Assembly: GCF_000331025.1 (NCBI RefSeq)
Contig: NC_020055.1
Location: 3,257,370 to 3,321,369, forward strand
Direction: 5' to 3'
Source: Maridesulfovibrio hydrothermalis AM13 = DSM 14728
GTDB taxonomy: Bacteria > Desulfobacterota > Desulfovibrionia > Desulfovibrionales > Desulfovibrionaceae
Length of the DNA: 64,000 bases
Shown here: positions 17,063 to 26,779 of the stretch, piece by piece
Position numbering within the stretch: the first letter of the stretch is position 1
How the letters are laid out: each line of letters opens with the position of its first letter
Translations under genes and position numbers: made by a program
Notes under the pieces: model-generated
What the model was told of the DNA's origin: nothing
Databases searched by the model: none
What the model saw: only the letters and a program-made list of their open reading frames with translations

Positions 17063-19219
17063 TTATGATTTAAGTTTTCTATCCACGTTAAAAGAATTCA
17101 CTGTACCGAGCATAGAGCGAACCTGCCCATCAATCTTTAAATGTTTATCATCCAGTGAATAGACTCCATTTCCCCAGGCCTGAAGCAACCTGCCGTCAAG
17201 ATTAAAGGAGTTAATCAATAAATCTTTACCACTAAGCCCTGCACGAAGTCCGGCAGTCCTGAAACTGAGTCCTTCACCGGCCTCGGGGCTTTTTGAAACA
17301 GCATCAAGAAGGTCAATAAAAAAACCAAGGCGGGGGTCTAAGTTCGCCAGATTAAAAATATGCAGACGGTCAATCTTGGCCGTGATATCGCCCTTTACAG
17401 ATGCGGTAAGTTCTTCAGTATCTGCCCCCTGCATAAACAGGTTTGCATTTAAATATACTTTACCGCGCAGTGAAACTGACAAGTCTGTGGCAAAACAGGC
17501 TATAAGACTAGGCAGGCTTGTGCCCCGCCCTTTTACATTACACTGCGCCGCCATCTGATCTCTGGAGAAAACCACATCGGCATTGAGATTCAAATGAAAA
17601 AGCTTTCCGGCGGCTTTGAGAAGAGCGCGGGATTTTCCGCTTTGAAGATAAATGGCCACGTCGCTGAACGGCCAGTCATTATAAAAAAATCTACGGATTG
17701 ACGCTTTGCCGCTAAAGCCGTTGCCCAAAAGGTAGCTGAAATCAAATTTGGTGTTTTCAACAACACCGGACTCCCGTTCAGGGCTGCGGATACTTAAAGA
17801 TTTAAGCTGTGCCTCATAACCTGCGCCCGGCCGTCTCGGGGAGTTGAAGTAGCCTGAGGCAGAAATTCTGGTCTCTTTGTGACTTAACTGAGTATCAAAC
17901 TGGGTCTGCAAAGGATTTTTTTTTTCAGCCTCGCAGGTAATCACGTAGTCAAACAGTGAAAAATCAAGGGCCTCGGCCTTGAATCTGGCCTTGTGCATAT
18001 CAAAAGGAAAAACAAAAGATGCCTGCAAATTACAATTACCACCTGTAGCGGAAGCAACATTGAATGTTCTGACCGAAACAACAGGCTTGCCATCTTTCAA
18101 TTCAACATCAGCATCAAAGTCTGAAATACTCAGTTTCTGCTTCTTGCCATCAAGAGATTCGAACACCAGCACCAGATCCTTAGCTGCAACGGTCATCTTA
18201 CCGGAAACACCACCAGAAGATGCTGATCCGGCCGAAGAAGAAAGAGTTACCGATTTAAAAATCAATGTGCCCTGCGGTTTAATGGACTTAAGCTTTGCAG
18301 ATTCGCAAAGGGACTTTGTTGCATTACGCCCGCGTTCACTTTTTTGAGCCATGACGTATAGCTCACCGGCATCAACACTGGCCTCATCAAGGGACAGCTG
18401 AAATGATCCTCCCTGCCCCAACTCAAGTGCAAGGTTTTTACCGCCGGTGGAATCAAGAGTGAGTCCGCCCGCTTTAAACGACATAATCCCCAATGCGCTG
18501 TCCACATGAAAATCGAGGTCTTTTGATTCAAACTTTCCAGCTTCGGCCAGTTCGGGGATTGTGCTGTTGGAAATATATCCGAATCCGGTTAGAAATCCCA
18601 AAAAGGATGCAGGGTCAATGGAGCATTCAGAGGCCTGCAAACTAAGCTTTAACGGTGAGGTGGAAATCATATCCAATCGACCTGAAAACTTAAATCCCAG
18701 CTCTGCAATGGATGCACTGCGTACATTAAAAGCAAATCCGGCGCCTTCCTTTTCCATACTGGCGGAAACAGTCAAAGGAATACCCTGAAAACCATCAGTC
18801 AGTTGCAATTTACCGGACAACACATCGATCTTGTCAGGAAATACAGCCGGAAATTCAACAGTTCCACCAGTTGATGCCGCACCGGTCCTGTGAGCAGGAG
18901 TAATTATATCCGGCCCCTGCAAAACCACATGACGCAGTTTAATTTCACCAGTTAAAAGGCTGGAAATATCAGGATAGACTTCAAGAAGCGGCACACGCAC
19001 GGTGTCAACGCCGCTCTGCACCTCAAGATTATAGATACGCAAGGAAGGAAGGGGGGAGTAACAGAGTTCAATGTCCTCTATTACCACCCCCATGTCTGTC
19101 ATGTCTGAAAGCAGTTTCTGTGCCGCGTCCGCAAAATAAATTCTGACCAAAACTGCGGAACTTATCATACCCGCAATTACAACCAGGCTGGCTATAAGAA
19201 TACCCTTTTTACGAATCAC
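17063..19219 (-). CDS. AsmA-like envelope protein
   Basis: About 718 residues: one N-terminal membrane helix (ILIASLVVIAGMISSAVLV) and then a long beta-rich periplasmic region. The opening pattern (IEDIELCYSPLPSLRIYNLEV, then EVYPDISSLLTGEIKLRHVVLQGPDI) is typical of AsmA/TamB/DUF748-type proteins, which are linked to lipid transport or outer-membrane assembly. The C-terminal block LSFRTAGLRAGLSGKDLLIN through LKIDGQVRSMLG also fits that family. I prefer the GTG at 19219 because AAGGTGG lies 8 bases upstream; a GTG at 19231 has none. It is in the envelope operon, between the LPP20-like and beta-helix lipoprotein genes. Confidence 0.75.
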   Translation of the reverse strand: MIRKKGILIASLVVIAGMISSAVLVRIYFADAAQKLLSDMTDMGVVIEDIELCYSPLPSLRIYNLEVQSGVDTVRVPLLEVYPDISSLLTGEIKLRHVVLQGPDIITPAHRTGAASTGGTVEFPAVFPDKIDVLSGKLQLTDGFQGIPLTVSASMEKEGAGFAFNVRSASIAELGFKFSGRLDMISTSPLKLSLQASECSIDPASFLGFLTGFGYISNSTIPELAEAGKFESKDLDFHVDSALGIMSFKAGGLTLDSTGGKNLALELGQGGSFQLSLDEASVDAGELYVMAQKSERGRNATKSLCESAKLKSIKPQGTLIFKSVTLSSSAGSASSGGVSGKMTVAAKDLVLVFESLDGKKQKLSISDFDADVELKDGKPVVSVRTFNVASATGGNCNLQASFVFPFDMHKARFKAEALDFSLFDYVITCEAEKKNPLQTQFDTQLSHKETRISASGYFNSPRRPGAGYEAQLKSLSIRSPERESGVVENTKFDFSYLLGNGFSGKASIRRFFYNDWPFSDVAIYLQSGKSRALLKAAGKLFHLNLNADVVFSRDQMAAQCNVKGRGTSLPSLIACFATDLSVSLRGKVYLNANLFMQGADTEELTASVKGDITAKIDRLHIFNLANLDPRLGFFIDLLDAVSKSPEAGEGLSFRTAGLRAGLSGKDLLINSFNLDGRLLQAWGNGVYSLDDKHLKIDGQVRSMLGTVNSFNVDRKLKS

Positions 19220-19241
19220 GGCAAAAACCACCTTATTTTAT

Positions 19242-20189
19242 TTACTTAAGTACAAAAACCACTCTTGCCTGAGCAAGCATGTTGTACTTCTGGTCATAAG
19301 CAAAAACCGCAGCAGCATCGTCTACACTGACAACTGCGTCAGTCACGTTCTGTACAGTCTTACCCTTGAGAACCATCGGAGACTTACTGCCCCATGATTC
19401 GAGCAGTGCCTTTGCTTTTTGCAAATCAGTAGTGTACCCACCGCAGCCTCTTTCAATAAGTACCTGATTCAAAACCTTGGAAGGATCAAACAATACTTCA
19501 TTATTTTCGGTGAGGATGCGGTTAACAAGTGCCGGCTTGAAATCAAATTCGCGGACATCAATGATAATACCGTCAACGGGAATCTTCACTGCGTCCTTGA
19601 TTTTTCCAGCAGCAGGCTCAGTGGTCTGTATCGGAGCTTCTGCAACTACCGGCTTTTCAACCTTCACAGGAGTTTCGACCTTTGGAGCAGGAACAGACGG
19701 AACGACCACAGCAGGTACAGAGTCGGCCTTGAATGCCGGTATTTCTCTAAGCTTCAACTCTTGCGGGCTTTTAAGAATAATATCTTCAAAAGCACTGTAA
19801 ACAGAGTCGTTGCCATGCAGGTTCAGCTTAAGGCAAACCCGTGCATAACCTTCGGTGCGATCAAAAGATTCACCACAGGGCACTGCACCGCGCAAGGTTC
19901 CCTGTACTCTTGTTCTGATTTTCTCGCTGCTGAGCATGCCATCACGCACTGTTGTTTTACCAGTCAGACGAAGACCTTGAAAAATTTCAAGAAGTCTTCT
20001 CTGGGCTACAACCTCAGCTGCACGTTTAGCTCTGTAACGGCTTTGTCCTGCTTCGGATTCACCTATAACCTGAATGTACCCTTTCTCAAAGATTTCACCC
20101 GGATTAACCACCTCTAAAATTCTATCTCCAGCCAGAGCGGAGCCTGCAAAAAGCATCACCGCAGTCAGGGCAAGTAATAATTTTTTCAC
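19242..20189 (-). CDS. LPP20-like exported protein (FlgP-like)
   Basis: 315 residues with a signal peptide (about 1-21, ALAGD). Residues ~35-140 match the LPP20/FlgP pattern: GYIQVIGESEAG, RAAEVVAQRRLLEIFQGLRL, then KTTVRDG and VQGTLRGA. A Pro/Val/Lys-rich linker (about 160-200) leads to a second domain with IIDVREFDFKPALVN. No lipobox Cys is visible, so it is probably periplasmic. I chose the GTG at 20189 because GGAGGAT sits just before it. In Vibrio, the LPP20-like FlgP is part of the flagellar H-ring together with FlgT, whose N-terminal domain also occurs in this operon. Confidence 0.75.
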   Translation of the reverse strand: MKKLLLALTAVMLFAGSALAGDRILEVVNPGEIFEKGYIQVIGESEAGQSRYRAKRAAEVVAQRRLLEIFQGLRLTGKTTVRDGMLSSEKIRTRVQGTLRGAVPCGESFDRTEGYARVCLKLNLHGNDSVYSAFEDIILKSPQELKLREIPAFKADSVPAVVVPSVPAPKVETPVKVEKPVVAEAPIQTTEPAAGKIKDAVKIPVDGIIIDVREFDFKPALVNRILTENNEVLFDPSKVLNQVLIERGCGGYTTDLQKAKALLESWGSKSPMVLKGKTVQNVTDAVVSVDDAAAVFAYDQKYNMLAQARVVFVLK

Positions 20190-20202
20190 GTTATCCTCCA
20201 CT

Positions 20203-21408
20203 CTAATAAATATTCATAATATTGCGCAGACGCATGAGGGAAAGAATAAGATCCGCCCCATCCATATTGTCATCAGGACGGAAAGCACCGGAAAGACCGG
20301 TTTCCATAAGATTCCTGTTAACAACAGTTACAATGGCGTTGTACCATGCATCAGTAGCTTTAACATCTGGATAGAGAGATCTGCTCTGTCCCATATGACG
20401 GGTGGACATGGCCTCATCTCCGGTCAGCTTGATCAGCACATCTTCCAATACGAAAGACAGCTCCTTGCGGGTCATAGGCTTATCAGGATAAAAAAGATAA
20501 GCCCTTGTCTGCTCATCATATCCCGGTTCAAGACCTCTGACATTCCATTTGAGAACAGTCATAATTTCAGGCTCGAACATATGGTGAACTACATCAGCAG
20601 GAGTAAAATCAGCTTTCTTTTTCTGGTCAGGTACAGGAATGCGTCCGGCAAAAAGTCTGTCCAGATGCAACTCATCAACCAGAAGAGCTGCCACGTCAGC
20701 CCTGTCAACTCTGTCTTTCACTGCTATTTTCTTAGCAACATCAGTCAAAGTATAATTGCTCATGGCACGCAGAATCTTTTGAGCACGGCTGTATAGTGCG
20801 TTGGCTTTATCATGCCACTTGCCGGGTGAAGCTTTCAAAACTATTCCGAGAATATCTTCCGATTTACGGAATTCTCCGCCTTTGAAGTAAGCTTTACCCA
20901 TAAAGTAATGGAGTGCTTCGGTCTGTCTGTAGTAAGGCAGGTCTTCCTCAATTACATACTTAACCATAAGTCTGGCATCATGGTAGAGATCTTCAGCTCT
21001 TTGCAGCCAGCCGCGAGAAGCAATATGACTATAGACCCTGATTCCGGTCACGTAGACACTGAATTTTTGAGATTTATCACGCCTCGCTTCAGACACAGCT
21101 TTATCAAACTGATCGACTGCTCTTTCCGCATCAGACGCGCTGTACTTTTTATCACTTTCAGCTTCAGCACGCAGTGCATAGACAAGAGCCTTACCAGCAA
21201 TAGCAGGAGCATACTCGTCATCAAGAGCAACAGCCCTTTCAAAACGTACAAAAGCTTTATCAGGCATACCCTGATCAATAAGTTCCATACCCATCAAATA
21301 ATGATGAGCCGGGTTATCCTCAATTGACTGAGGTTTAACTTTCTTTCCACATCCCGCAAGGGAGAGAATCAAAAGCAGACCCGTAAAAAATATCAAATAT
21401 CTTTTCAT
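20203..21408 (-). CDS. TPR lipoprotein with SLH-like domains
   Basis: 401-residue lipoprotein. The ATG at 21408 has AGGAGGAAAG upstream and gives a clean signal ending LSLAGC (lipidated Cys about 20). TPR-like helices follow (PAHHYLMGMELIDQGMPDKA; AVALDDEYAPAIAGKALVYA) up to about residue 225. From there on come segments like S-layer homology repeats: ADVAALLVDELHL, then FYPDKPMTRKELSFVLEDVL and FRPDDNMDGADLILSLMRL. SLH repeats often bind peptidoglycan, so the protein may link outer membrane and wall. Third gene of the envelope operon. Confidence 0.75.
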   Translation of the reverse strand: MKRYLIFFTGLLLILSLAGCGKKVKPQSIEDNPAHHYLMGMELIDQGMPDKAFVRFERAVALDDEYAPAIAGKALVYALRAEAESDKKYSASDAERAVDQFDKAVSEARRDKSQKFSVYVTGIRVYSHIASRGWLQRAEDLYHDARLMVKYVIEEDLPYYRQTEALHYFMGKAYFKGGEFRKSEDILGIVLKASPGKWHDKANALYSRAQKILRAMSNYTLTDVAKKIAVKDRVDRADVAALLVDELHLDRLFAGRIPVPDQKKKADFTPADVVHHMFEPEIMTVLKWNVRGLEPGYDEQTRAYLFYPDKPMTRKELSFVLEDVLIKLTGDEAMSTRHMGQSRSLYPDVKATDAWYNAIVTVVNRNLMETGLSGAFRPDDNMDGADLILSLMRLRNIMNIY

Positions 21409-21529
21409 CCGTCTTTCCTCCTTGCTGCGGATGGTTCCAAACAGCAATCTACCATAAAGATATACCATGCTGATAAACAAACGAAAGGAAAAGGATAACC
21501 CTAACCCCGCGCCGGTTTTAATCATTCAG

Positions 21530-22636
21530 TTAAAAACCGTCAGGATTTTCCCAGCGGAATTTAATATTCCTTCCATCCATTCTGCTCTTAAATTTTCCAA
21601 CCCCGAGATTTTTCAGAGAAGTATCAACCCGCTTGAGCAGTGCTTCCGGACGTAATGTGGACCAGTAAACCAGTTCCATATTTCTACCGCTTTTACGCTT
21701 TACTTCTTTGCGTACATAACCGGGAATATTTTCAAGAGATGTTCCGACTAGATCAATTTCAGGAAATCCCAGAAAGCTCATTGAATAGCGGAACCCCTTT
21801 CCTCTATCGAGTTCAGATTCCATATATTCAAGCATGTCTCTGGCAATCCGGACCGCGCCCCAGTAGACTTCGGGCTTTGCAGCGTCCACAGCTCTGCTGT
21901 AGATTTGAGCAGGCTTGCCGGAAAGACTCACATACCTCTCAACGGGTCTGCGAGTTTCGCCGACTTTAAGACGATCAGAAATCCTGACGCATTTCAGGTG
22001 CATAACCGGATTAGCACTCGGGGGCAGTTCAAGCTCGACAGTGACAACATAGTCAGCTTGCAGCTGTTTATTGTTTTTGATGGCCTTATCCAAAGTCATT
22101 GAACCTTCAATGTTATGAAAAGAAGCACGGGACATAGGCCAGTCAATTACTTCAAACTGAAACTTATCACCAAAAACTTTCGCAACATCATGCACCAGAC
22201 TTTTCATAGACTCAGGCGGTACAGAATTAAATCCACCACCGGAACCGAAGATAAGAAGTCTGGGCAGGTTAGACATTTTCTGCAAAAGACTTACCGTGGT
22301 ATAATCAGAAAAAAGAAGATTATGATCCACCTCGGCATCAATTGTGATAATATACCCATCGGGCAATATTCCTTCGCTGAGGACCTTATAAGTCGTGACA
22401 TAACCTTTGGAATGACTGGCTATTTCATCACGCACCAGAACTCCGGATTCCACAATGGAATCCGAAGCAACAGCTGTGCCTATCTCAATTTCAACAGCCG
22501 AGCGCAGGGCGGAATTGAGAGCCTGATGGCGGTCAATTCCCTCCCCGGTTGCCTGCACAGCAAAAGCTGTAGAAGCTGTAAGCAGGATTGCAATAGAGAT
22601 TGCAACCCCCCGCAGATATAATTTCAAAAAGGACAT
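21530..22636 (-). CDS. Exported protein with FlgT N-terminal-like domain
   Basis: 368 residues with a signal peptide (about 1-26, AFAVQ). Residues ~27-110 fit the FlgT N-terminal pattern: VQATGEGIDRHQALNSALRS, then SIVESGVLVRDEIASHSKGYV and DGYIITIDAEVD. The remainder is unrecognised, apart from a 'YVVTVELELPP' strand region. I chose the ATG at 22636 with AGAGGT upstream. FlgT in Vibrio is a periplasmic flagellar ring protein; the same domain also occurs in other envelope proteins, so a flagellar role is a hypothesis. Confidence 0.7.
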   Translation of the reverse strand: MSFLKLYLRGVAISIAILLTASTAFAVQATGEGIDRHQALNSALRSAVEIEIGTAVASDSIVESGVLVRDEIASHSKGYVTTYKVLSEGILPDGYIITIDAEVDHNLLFSDYTTVSLLQKMSNLPRLLIFGSGGGFNSVPPESMKSLVHDVAKVFGDKFQFEVIDWPMSRASFHNIEGSMTLDKAIKNNKQLQADYVVTVELELPPSANPVMHLKCVRISDRLKVGETRRPVERYVSLSGKPAQIYSRAVDAAKPEVYWGAVRIARDMLEYMESELDRGKGFRYSMSFLGFPEIDLVGTSLENIPGYVRKEVKRKSGRNMELVYWSTLRPEALLKRVDTSLKNLGVGKFKSRMDGRNIKFRWENPDGF

Positions 22637-22665
22637 ATCGACCTCTTTAGCTTTTAACACGCGGC

Positions 22666-23586
22666 CTACCAGCCGTCGTTACTTTGCTTTTTACGCTGCT
22701 TTACACGGTGCTGTTTAACAATCTTCAGCTCTCTTCCGGAAATGTAAACACGGCCTTTCATGTTCATCTTTCTGAGCATACGGACCATGTTGCGCTTCAG
22801 GTGGGCGGAATCAATAGAACTCTTGTACCAAAGTTCATGGTGGGAGGAAGTATTGAGAGCGTTGGTTTTGGGCCTGTGGCTGTCGTACCCGGTAAAAATC
22901 GTTACGTAGTCTTCAACGTCAAGCATATCATCATCAGTAAAACCGTCGAAGATAAGAGTCCACTCTTCAATACGGCCTGCGGAGCTTACACCGCCGCTTC
23001 CGCCGCCACTACCGCCGCCATCGCCTTCAGGGTAATATCCTTCAAGCCTGTCAGCAAGGACAGCAGCAACATCAGCACCGATTATTTTGGACATTTTACC
23101 AACAGATTCCAGCACATCGTTTCTGCTGTATGGGCTGGGTACAAGCTGGTACTGCTGAGGTTCGGATTCAAAATTCCCCATTCTTGACCCGTCCCAGACG
23201 GAAAGCATACGGCCTTCAACTCTGGCGGTAGCTCTAACGCTGTTCTGGTTTTGTTTCACATTGGGATAAATGCTGAAAATGACAAGAACATCTATTCCTG
23301 CGTCTTTGGCAATCTGAATCAGTTCTGCATCATTACGTCTTGTGCGCCCCTGAACATGAGTCATGTGGGTCAAGGCGGTTTCATCTTTTACGTCAAAGCC
23401 CCTGTTGACCATTTCATTTGAAACAGCATTAAGCACCCGCTTGAAAACTCTATTATTACGCGGAATAGTGTCCGTATCGGAATCTTCCCCAACAATCATA
23501 AGGCGCGGCAGATCAGATGCCTGCACCAGTGGCGGAATCACAAACAAACTCAGCAAGGCAACTAACAGTAAAATAGTTTTTCTCAT
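22666..23586 (-). CDS. Exported protein of unknown function
   Basis: 306 residues with a signal peptide (about 1-23, VQASD). The N-terminal domain (about 25-195) has LPRLMIVGEDSDTDTIPR and DAGIDVLVIFSIYPNV and resembles small alpha/beta periplasmic domains found beside LPP20 and CsgG-like proteins. A Gly/Ser-rich linker (GGGSGGGSGG, about 198-210) leads to a second domain and a basic C-terminus (KQHRVKQRKKQSNDGW). AAGGAG precedes the ATG. It is the first gene of the eight-gene envelope operon. I do not recognise the family. Confidence 0.7.
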   Translation of the reverse strand: MRKTILLLVALLSLFVIPPLVQASDLPRLMIVGEDSDTDTIPRNNRVFKRVLNAVSNEMVNRGFDVKDETALTHMTHVQGRTRRNDAELIQIAKDAGIDVLVIFSIYPNVKQNQNSVRATARVEGRMLSVWDGSRMGNFESEPQQYQLVPSPYSRNDVLESVGKMSKIIGADVAAVLADRLEGYYPEGDGGGSGGGSGGVSSAGRIEEWTLIFDGFTDDDMLDVEDYVTIFTGYDSHRPKTNALNTSSHHELWYKSSIDSAHLKRNMVRMLRKMNMKGRVYISGRELKIVKQHRVKQRKKQSNDGW

Positions 23587-24020
23587 GTCTTACTCCTTAA
23601 AAAAAATAATAATTCTTAAAATGTCCAGCCCCTCCCCCCGGGTGGTAGTACTCGACATACGGTCACTCACATGACACTCTGACAGCCATAATGAAAAGCC
23701 TTACGCTACTTTAGCAAATCAATTAATATATTTATACTATATTATGCACCTTAAGCAAACCAAACAAATATTCTTATGCCTTAAGAAGTATTTTTTAACC
23801 GCATCTAATAAATTAAATTATTAATTCAATACGATATAAAAATCAAAGGCAAGACAATGTTACTAAAAAAAAGCACTCTCTAACGTTATACCCATTCTCA
23901 CACGCAAAAAGAGCGTCCTTAACCAACAAGTTTATTTTATGCCACAAGGCGATATTAACAAAAAAATCCCGCTCTGAAATACTTCAGAACGGGATTTTCA
24001 AATCCTGAACAAAAAAAAGA
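23587..24020. other. Intergenic region upstream of the envelope operon
   Basis: 434 bases that must contain the envelope-operon promoter (reading left) and the yajQ terminator at the right end. It is mostly AT-rich, apart from a C/G tract at 23628-23643. I looked for sigma-54 (TGGCAC-N5-TTGC) and FliA-type motifs on the minus strand and found no convincing match. No other gene or structured element is seen. Confidence 0.4.
23959..23996 (-). terminator. Rho-independent terminator of yajQ
   Basis: The minus strand reads a stem of about 12 bp with one G-U pair (ATCCCGTTCTGA with TCAGAGCGGGAT), followed by a T-tract (the A-run at 23960-23965 on plus). Confidence 0.8.
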
Positions 24021-24512
24021 CTAGCTTTTCATATTTACAAACTGAAAAGGCATTTCATAATCGGCCTTACTTACGAGTGAAATAATTTCCTGCAAATCAT
24101 CAAGTTTTTTACCAGTAACACGGACCTGATCATCCTGAATCGCCGCTTGAACTTTAATTTTAGTACCTTTAATCATTTTAACGATTTTCTTGGCGGTATC
24201 TTTATCAATCCCTTCCTTCAGTTTAATCTCCTGCTTGAGCTGACCATTAGAGGTAGCCTCAGTCTTAGAAAAATCGAGAACTCTGGGATCAACTTTACGT
24301 CTGGTAAAGTGGGTGATCAACATATCGCGCACGGCTTTGATTTTCATATCATCACCGGTTACCAGACTGATAGTATTAGTTTTTTTATTCAGAGAAAGTT
24401 CAGTATTTACACCCCTGAAATCATAACGTGTATCAATTTCCTTAAGAACATTATTAACTGCATTATCCACTTCCTGCGGATCTATCTGGCTTACAATATC
24501 AAATGACGGCAT
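24021..24512 (-). CDS. yajQ: YajQ-family nucleotide (c-di-GMP)-binding protein
   Basis: 163 residues, the full family length. It starts [20 protein letters not shown] and ends with the typical MPFQFVNMK. The RYDFRG block and [17 protein letters not shown] are family-diagnostic. Some YajQ proteins bind cyclic di-GMP and act as effectors, while others bind nucleotides or nucleic acid; which applies here is unknown. GGAGGAT precedes the ATG. It is probably monocistronic with its own terminator. Confidence 0.95.
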   Translation of the reverse strand: MPSFDIVSQIDPQEVDNAVNNVLKEIDTRYDFRGVNTELSLNKKTNTISLVTGDDMKIKAVRDMLITHFTRRKVDPRVLDFSKTEATSNGQLKQEIKLKEGIDKDTAKKIVKMIKGTKIKVQAAIQDDQVRVTGKKLDDLQEIISLVSKADYEMPFQFVNMKS

Positions 24513-24841
24513 AATTTATATCCTCCATATCACTTTGTATCTTTATTTAATCACCGGGAACCGAACTGTTATTTAACAATCCGTCAGGTAGAGTCAAGAG
24601 GCTTAAGGATAAGATGTCTTATCGCAAACCAAAGCCTCGTTTATCAATGGCGAAAAATCAAGCCTGTTGTTTTTCCGATTCTGGAATTACTATACACCGA
24701 ATATGGACAACACTTTTTTTAACTGTACAGATACATTATGCCGCTGTATAAATTTGTCATCCTGATAATAAAAAACCCTCCCGGACAAAGGGAAATTATA
24801 AAATAAAAATCACATAATACCTCAATTTTATCACTCATAGC
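24513..24841. other. Non-coding stretch between yajQ and the fluoride-riboswitch promoter
   Basis: AT-rich; it contains the yajQ ribosome site and promoter side. I see no supported ORF, RNA or repeat in it. Confidence 0.4.
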
Positions 24842-24870
24842 TGGACATGAACACACAGATCGGTTAAATT
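24842..24870 (+). promoter_or_regulatory. Candidate promoter for the fluoride-riboswitch leader
   Basis: TGGACA (24842-24847), 17-base spacer, TAAATT (24865-24870). Transcription would start near 24877, just 5 bases before the aptamer, which fits a riboswitch leader well. Confidence 0.5.
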
Positions 24871-24881
24871 ATTACTATTCT

Positions 24882-24928
24882 GGGGATGGAGTTCCCCTCA
24901 ACTTTTTTTAAACTGATGACTCCTGCCC
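24882..24928 (+). ncRNA. Fluoride riboswitch (crcB motif) aptamer
   Basis: The sequence begins GGGGATGGAGTTCCCC and continues, after a T-rich connector, with AACTGATGACTCCTGCC. This matches the crcB-motif consensus (GGnGAUGGnGUUCnCC ... CUGAUGrCnCCU). The GGAGT of the first hairpin can pair with ACTCC (24918-24922) to make the defining pseudoknot. The aptamer lies about 200 bases before nhaB, and an intrinsic terminator sits 33 bases downstream. Fluoride riboswitches normally turn on fluoride exporters and some sodium/proton antiporters. Confidence 0.88.
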
Positions 24929-24960
24929 TATCATTTATGGCGGAAGTCTATCTAATGAAT

Positions 24961-24989
24961 GGGCCACGCCGTATGCGTGGTTTTTTTTT
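24961..24989 (+). terminator. Riboswitch-controlled terminator before nhaB
   Basis: CCACGC (24964-24969) pairs with GCGTGG (24975-24980) around CGTAT, extended by G-U pairs, with nine T residues after it. GGGC at 24961-24964 could alternatively pair with GCCC (24925-24928) at the 3' end of the aptamer, giving a plausible ligand-controlled switch. Confidence 0.85.
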
Positions 24990-25134
24990 GCCCCGTGCAA
25001 AAACGTTATGCACAGGCTGACACACGTTGCATCTTGAGTTAACTATGGTTCTTTTATGGAGCGTATTTTCGAAAGGTGTTCAACTCTTTAATTAACCTTG
25101 GCCCGTCCAGAGTTTGTTATTTATGGAGAGATCA

Positions 25135-26757
25135 ATGACAAAATCGATGGCAAGAACCTTTGTGGAGACCTTCCTCGGCCATGCGCCGATGTGGTACAAG
25201 ATGGCCATACTGGCTTTTTTAATCATCAACCCGATCCTCATGGTCACAGCAGGCCCCTTCATAACGGGCTGGGTATTGATCGCCGAATTTATCTTCACCC
25301 TCACCATGGCCCTGAAATGCTACCCCCTTCCGGTCGGCGGACTGTTAGCAATGGAAGCGGTTATTATCGGTCTGACTAATCCGGAAACAATTTACCACGA
25401 AGCGCATAAGAATTTTGAAGTAATCCTGCTCCTCATCTTTATGGTTGCAGGCATTTATTTTATGAAAGACTTCCTGCAATTCACCTTCACCCGCATTCTT
25501 GTTAATGTCCGTTCAAAAAAACTTATCTCGCTCCTTTTCTGTTTTGCCGGAGCGTTCCTGTCGGCCTTCCTTGATGCTCTTACTGTAACAGCGGTTATCA
25601 TGGCTGTTGCCTATGGATTTTACAGCATCTACCACAAGCATGTATCAGGAGAAGGCACTAAAGGTTCTCATGACCTTCATTCCGACCTTCATTTAAAAGA
25701 GAAAAACCGTGAAGAGCTGCAGCAATTCCGGGCATTCCTGCGCAATCTGATGATGCACGGGGCAGTCGGAACCGCACTCGGCGGTGTCTGCACGCTTGTA
25801 GGTGAACCTCAGAACCTGCTTATCGGCAGCGAAATGGGATGGCATTTCATTCCATTCATTATCAATATGCTTCCGGTAACACTCCCGGTATTTATTGTAG
25901 GGATGCTTACCTGTCTTGCCGTAGAACAGTTTAAACTCTTCGGATACGGGGCAGAGCTTTCCGGTAACATTCGCTCATATCTGTTTGAAGAAGCCATGCG
26001 CATGGAAGAAAAGCAGGGCCAGCGCGGAAAAGTAAAGCTTATTGTTCAGGCACTGGTCGGTGTCTGGCTGATTACAGCTTTGGCTTTCCATCTTGCAGCT
26101 GTCGGGATTATCGGACTTTCAGTAATTGTTCTTCTCACAGCGTTTACCGGAATAATTGAAGAAAGCAGACTCGGGCCTGCATTTGAAGAGGCATTACCCT
26201 TCACAGCTTTGCTGGTGGTTTTCTTTGCTATTGTTGCGGTAATCCACTCTCAGGAGCTATTCACCCCGATCATCAGTTACGTTCTAAGCCTCAAAGGACA
26301 GAACCAGCTGATGGCATACTACGTCGCCAACGGACTGCTTTCTGCTATTTCAGACAACGTTTTTGTTGCAACAGTGTACATTTCAGAAACCAAACTTCAC
26401 TTTGTACACCTGCTCGACTCTATCCCGGGTATCGGCATGAGCGGTACAGAACTCATGGCTCGCCTGACTGATTCTCATCTGGTCAGAGCAGATGTTATTG
26501 CAACACTGCCGAAAGCAGCCGGCGCACAGATTCAGGCCATGATGCATCAGTTTGATAAACTCGCTGTTGCAATCAATACCGGAACAAATATCCCATCAGT
26601 AGCTACGCCAAACGGACAGGCTGCATTCCTGTTTCTGTTGACCAGTGCAGTCGCCCCTGTAATCAGGCTTTCATACGGAAGAATGGTTATACTGGCCCTG
26701 CCCTACACAATTACCATGTCCCTTACCGGACTGGCTGCCGTCTATATGTTTTTATAA
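25135..26757 (+). CDS. nhaB: Na+/H+ antiporter NhaB
   Basis: 540-residue inner-membrane antiporter of the NhaB type. The N-terminus ([20 protein letters not shown]) and blocks such as [52 protein letters not shown] and [12 protein letters not shown] are typical; about 11-12 membrane spans are visible. I chose the ATG at 25135 because GGAGAG lies just before it. Expression is probably controlled by the fluoride riboswitch and terminator in the leader, suggesting a role in fluoride tolerance. Possible mechanisms are restoring proton or sodium balance when HF enters the cell; this is inference. A strong terminator follows. Confidence 0.92.
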   Translation: MTKSMARTFVETFLGHAPMWYKMAILAFLIINPILMVTAGPFITGWVLIAEFIFTLTMALKCYPLPVGGLLAMEAVIIGLTNPETIYHEAHKNFEVILLLIFMVAGIYFMKDFLQFTFTRILVNVRSKKLISLLFCFAGAFLSAFLDALTVTAVIMAVAYGFYSIYHKHVSGEGTKGSHDLHSDLHLKEKNREELQQFRAFLRNLMMHGAVGTALGGVCTLVGEPQNLLIGSEMGWHFIPFIINMLPVTLPVFIVGMLTCLAVEQFKLFGYGAELSGNIRSYLFEEAMRMEEKQGQRGKVKLIVQALVGVWLITALAFHLAAVGIIGLSVIVLLTAFTGIIEESRLGPAFEEALPFTALLVVFFAIVAVIHSQELFTPIISYVLSLKGQNQLMAYYVANGLLSAISDNVFVATVYISETKLHFVHLLDSIPGIGMSGTELMARLTDSHLVRADVIATLPKAAGAQIQAMMHQFDKLAVAINTGTNIPSVATPNGQAAFLFLLTSAVAPVIRLSYGRMVILALPYTITMSLTGLAAVYMFL

Positions 26758-26779
26758 AAACAAATACACGCAGATACAG

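Noticed and set aside
20074-20796. Plus-strand frame opposite the LPP20-like and TPR/SLH genes
   Set aside because: Lies antisense across two well supported exported proteins; no ribosome site or domain.
23587-23960. Sigma-54 or FliA (flagellar) promoter for the envelope operon
   Set aside because: Looked for because of the FlgT/LPP20-like genes; no TGGCAC-N5-TTGC or TAAAG-N15-GCCGATAA match was convincing.
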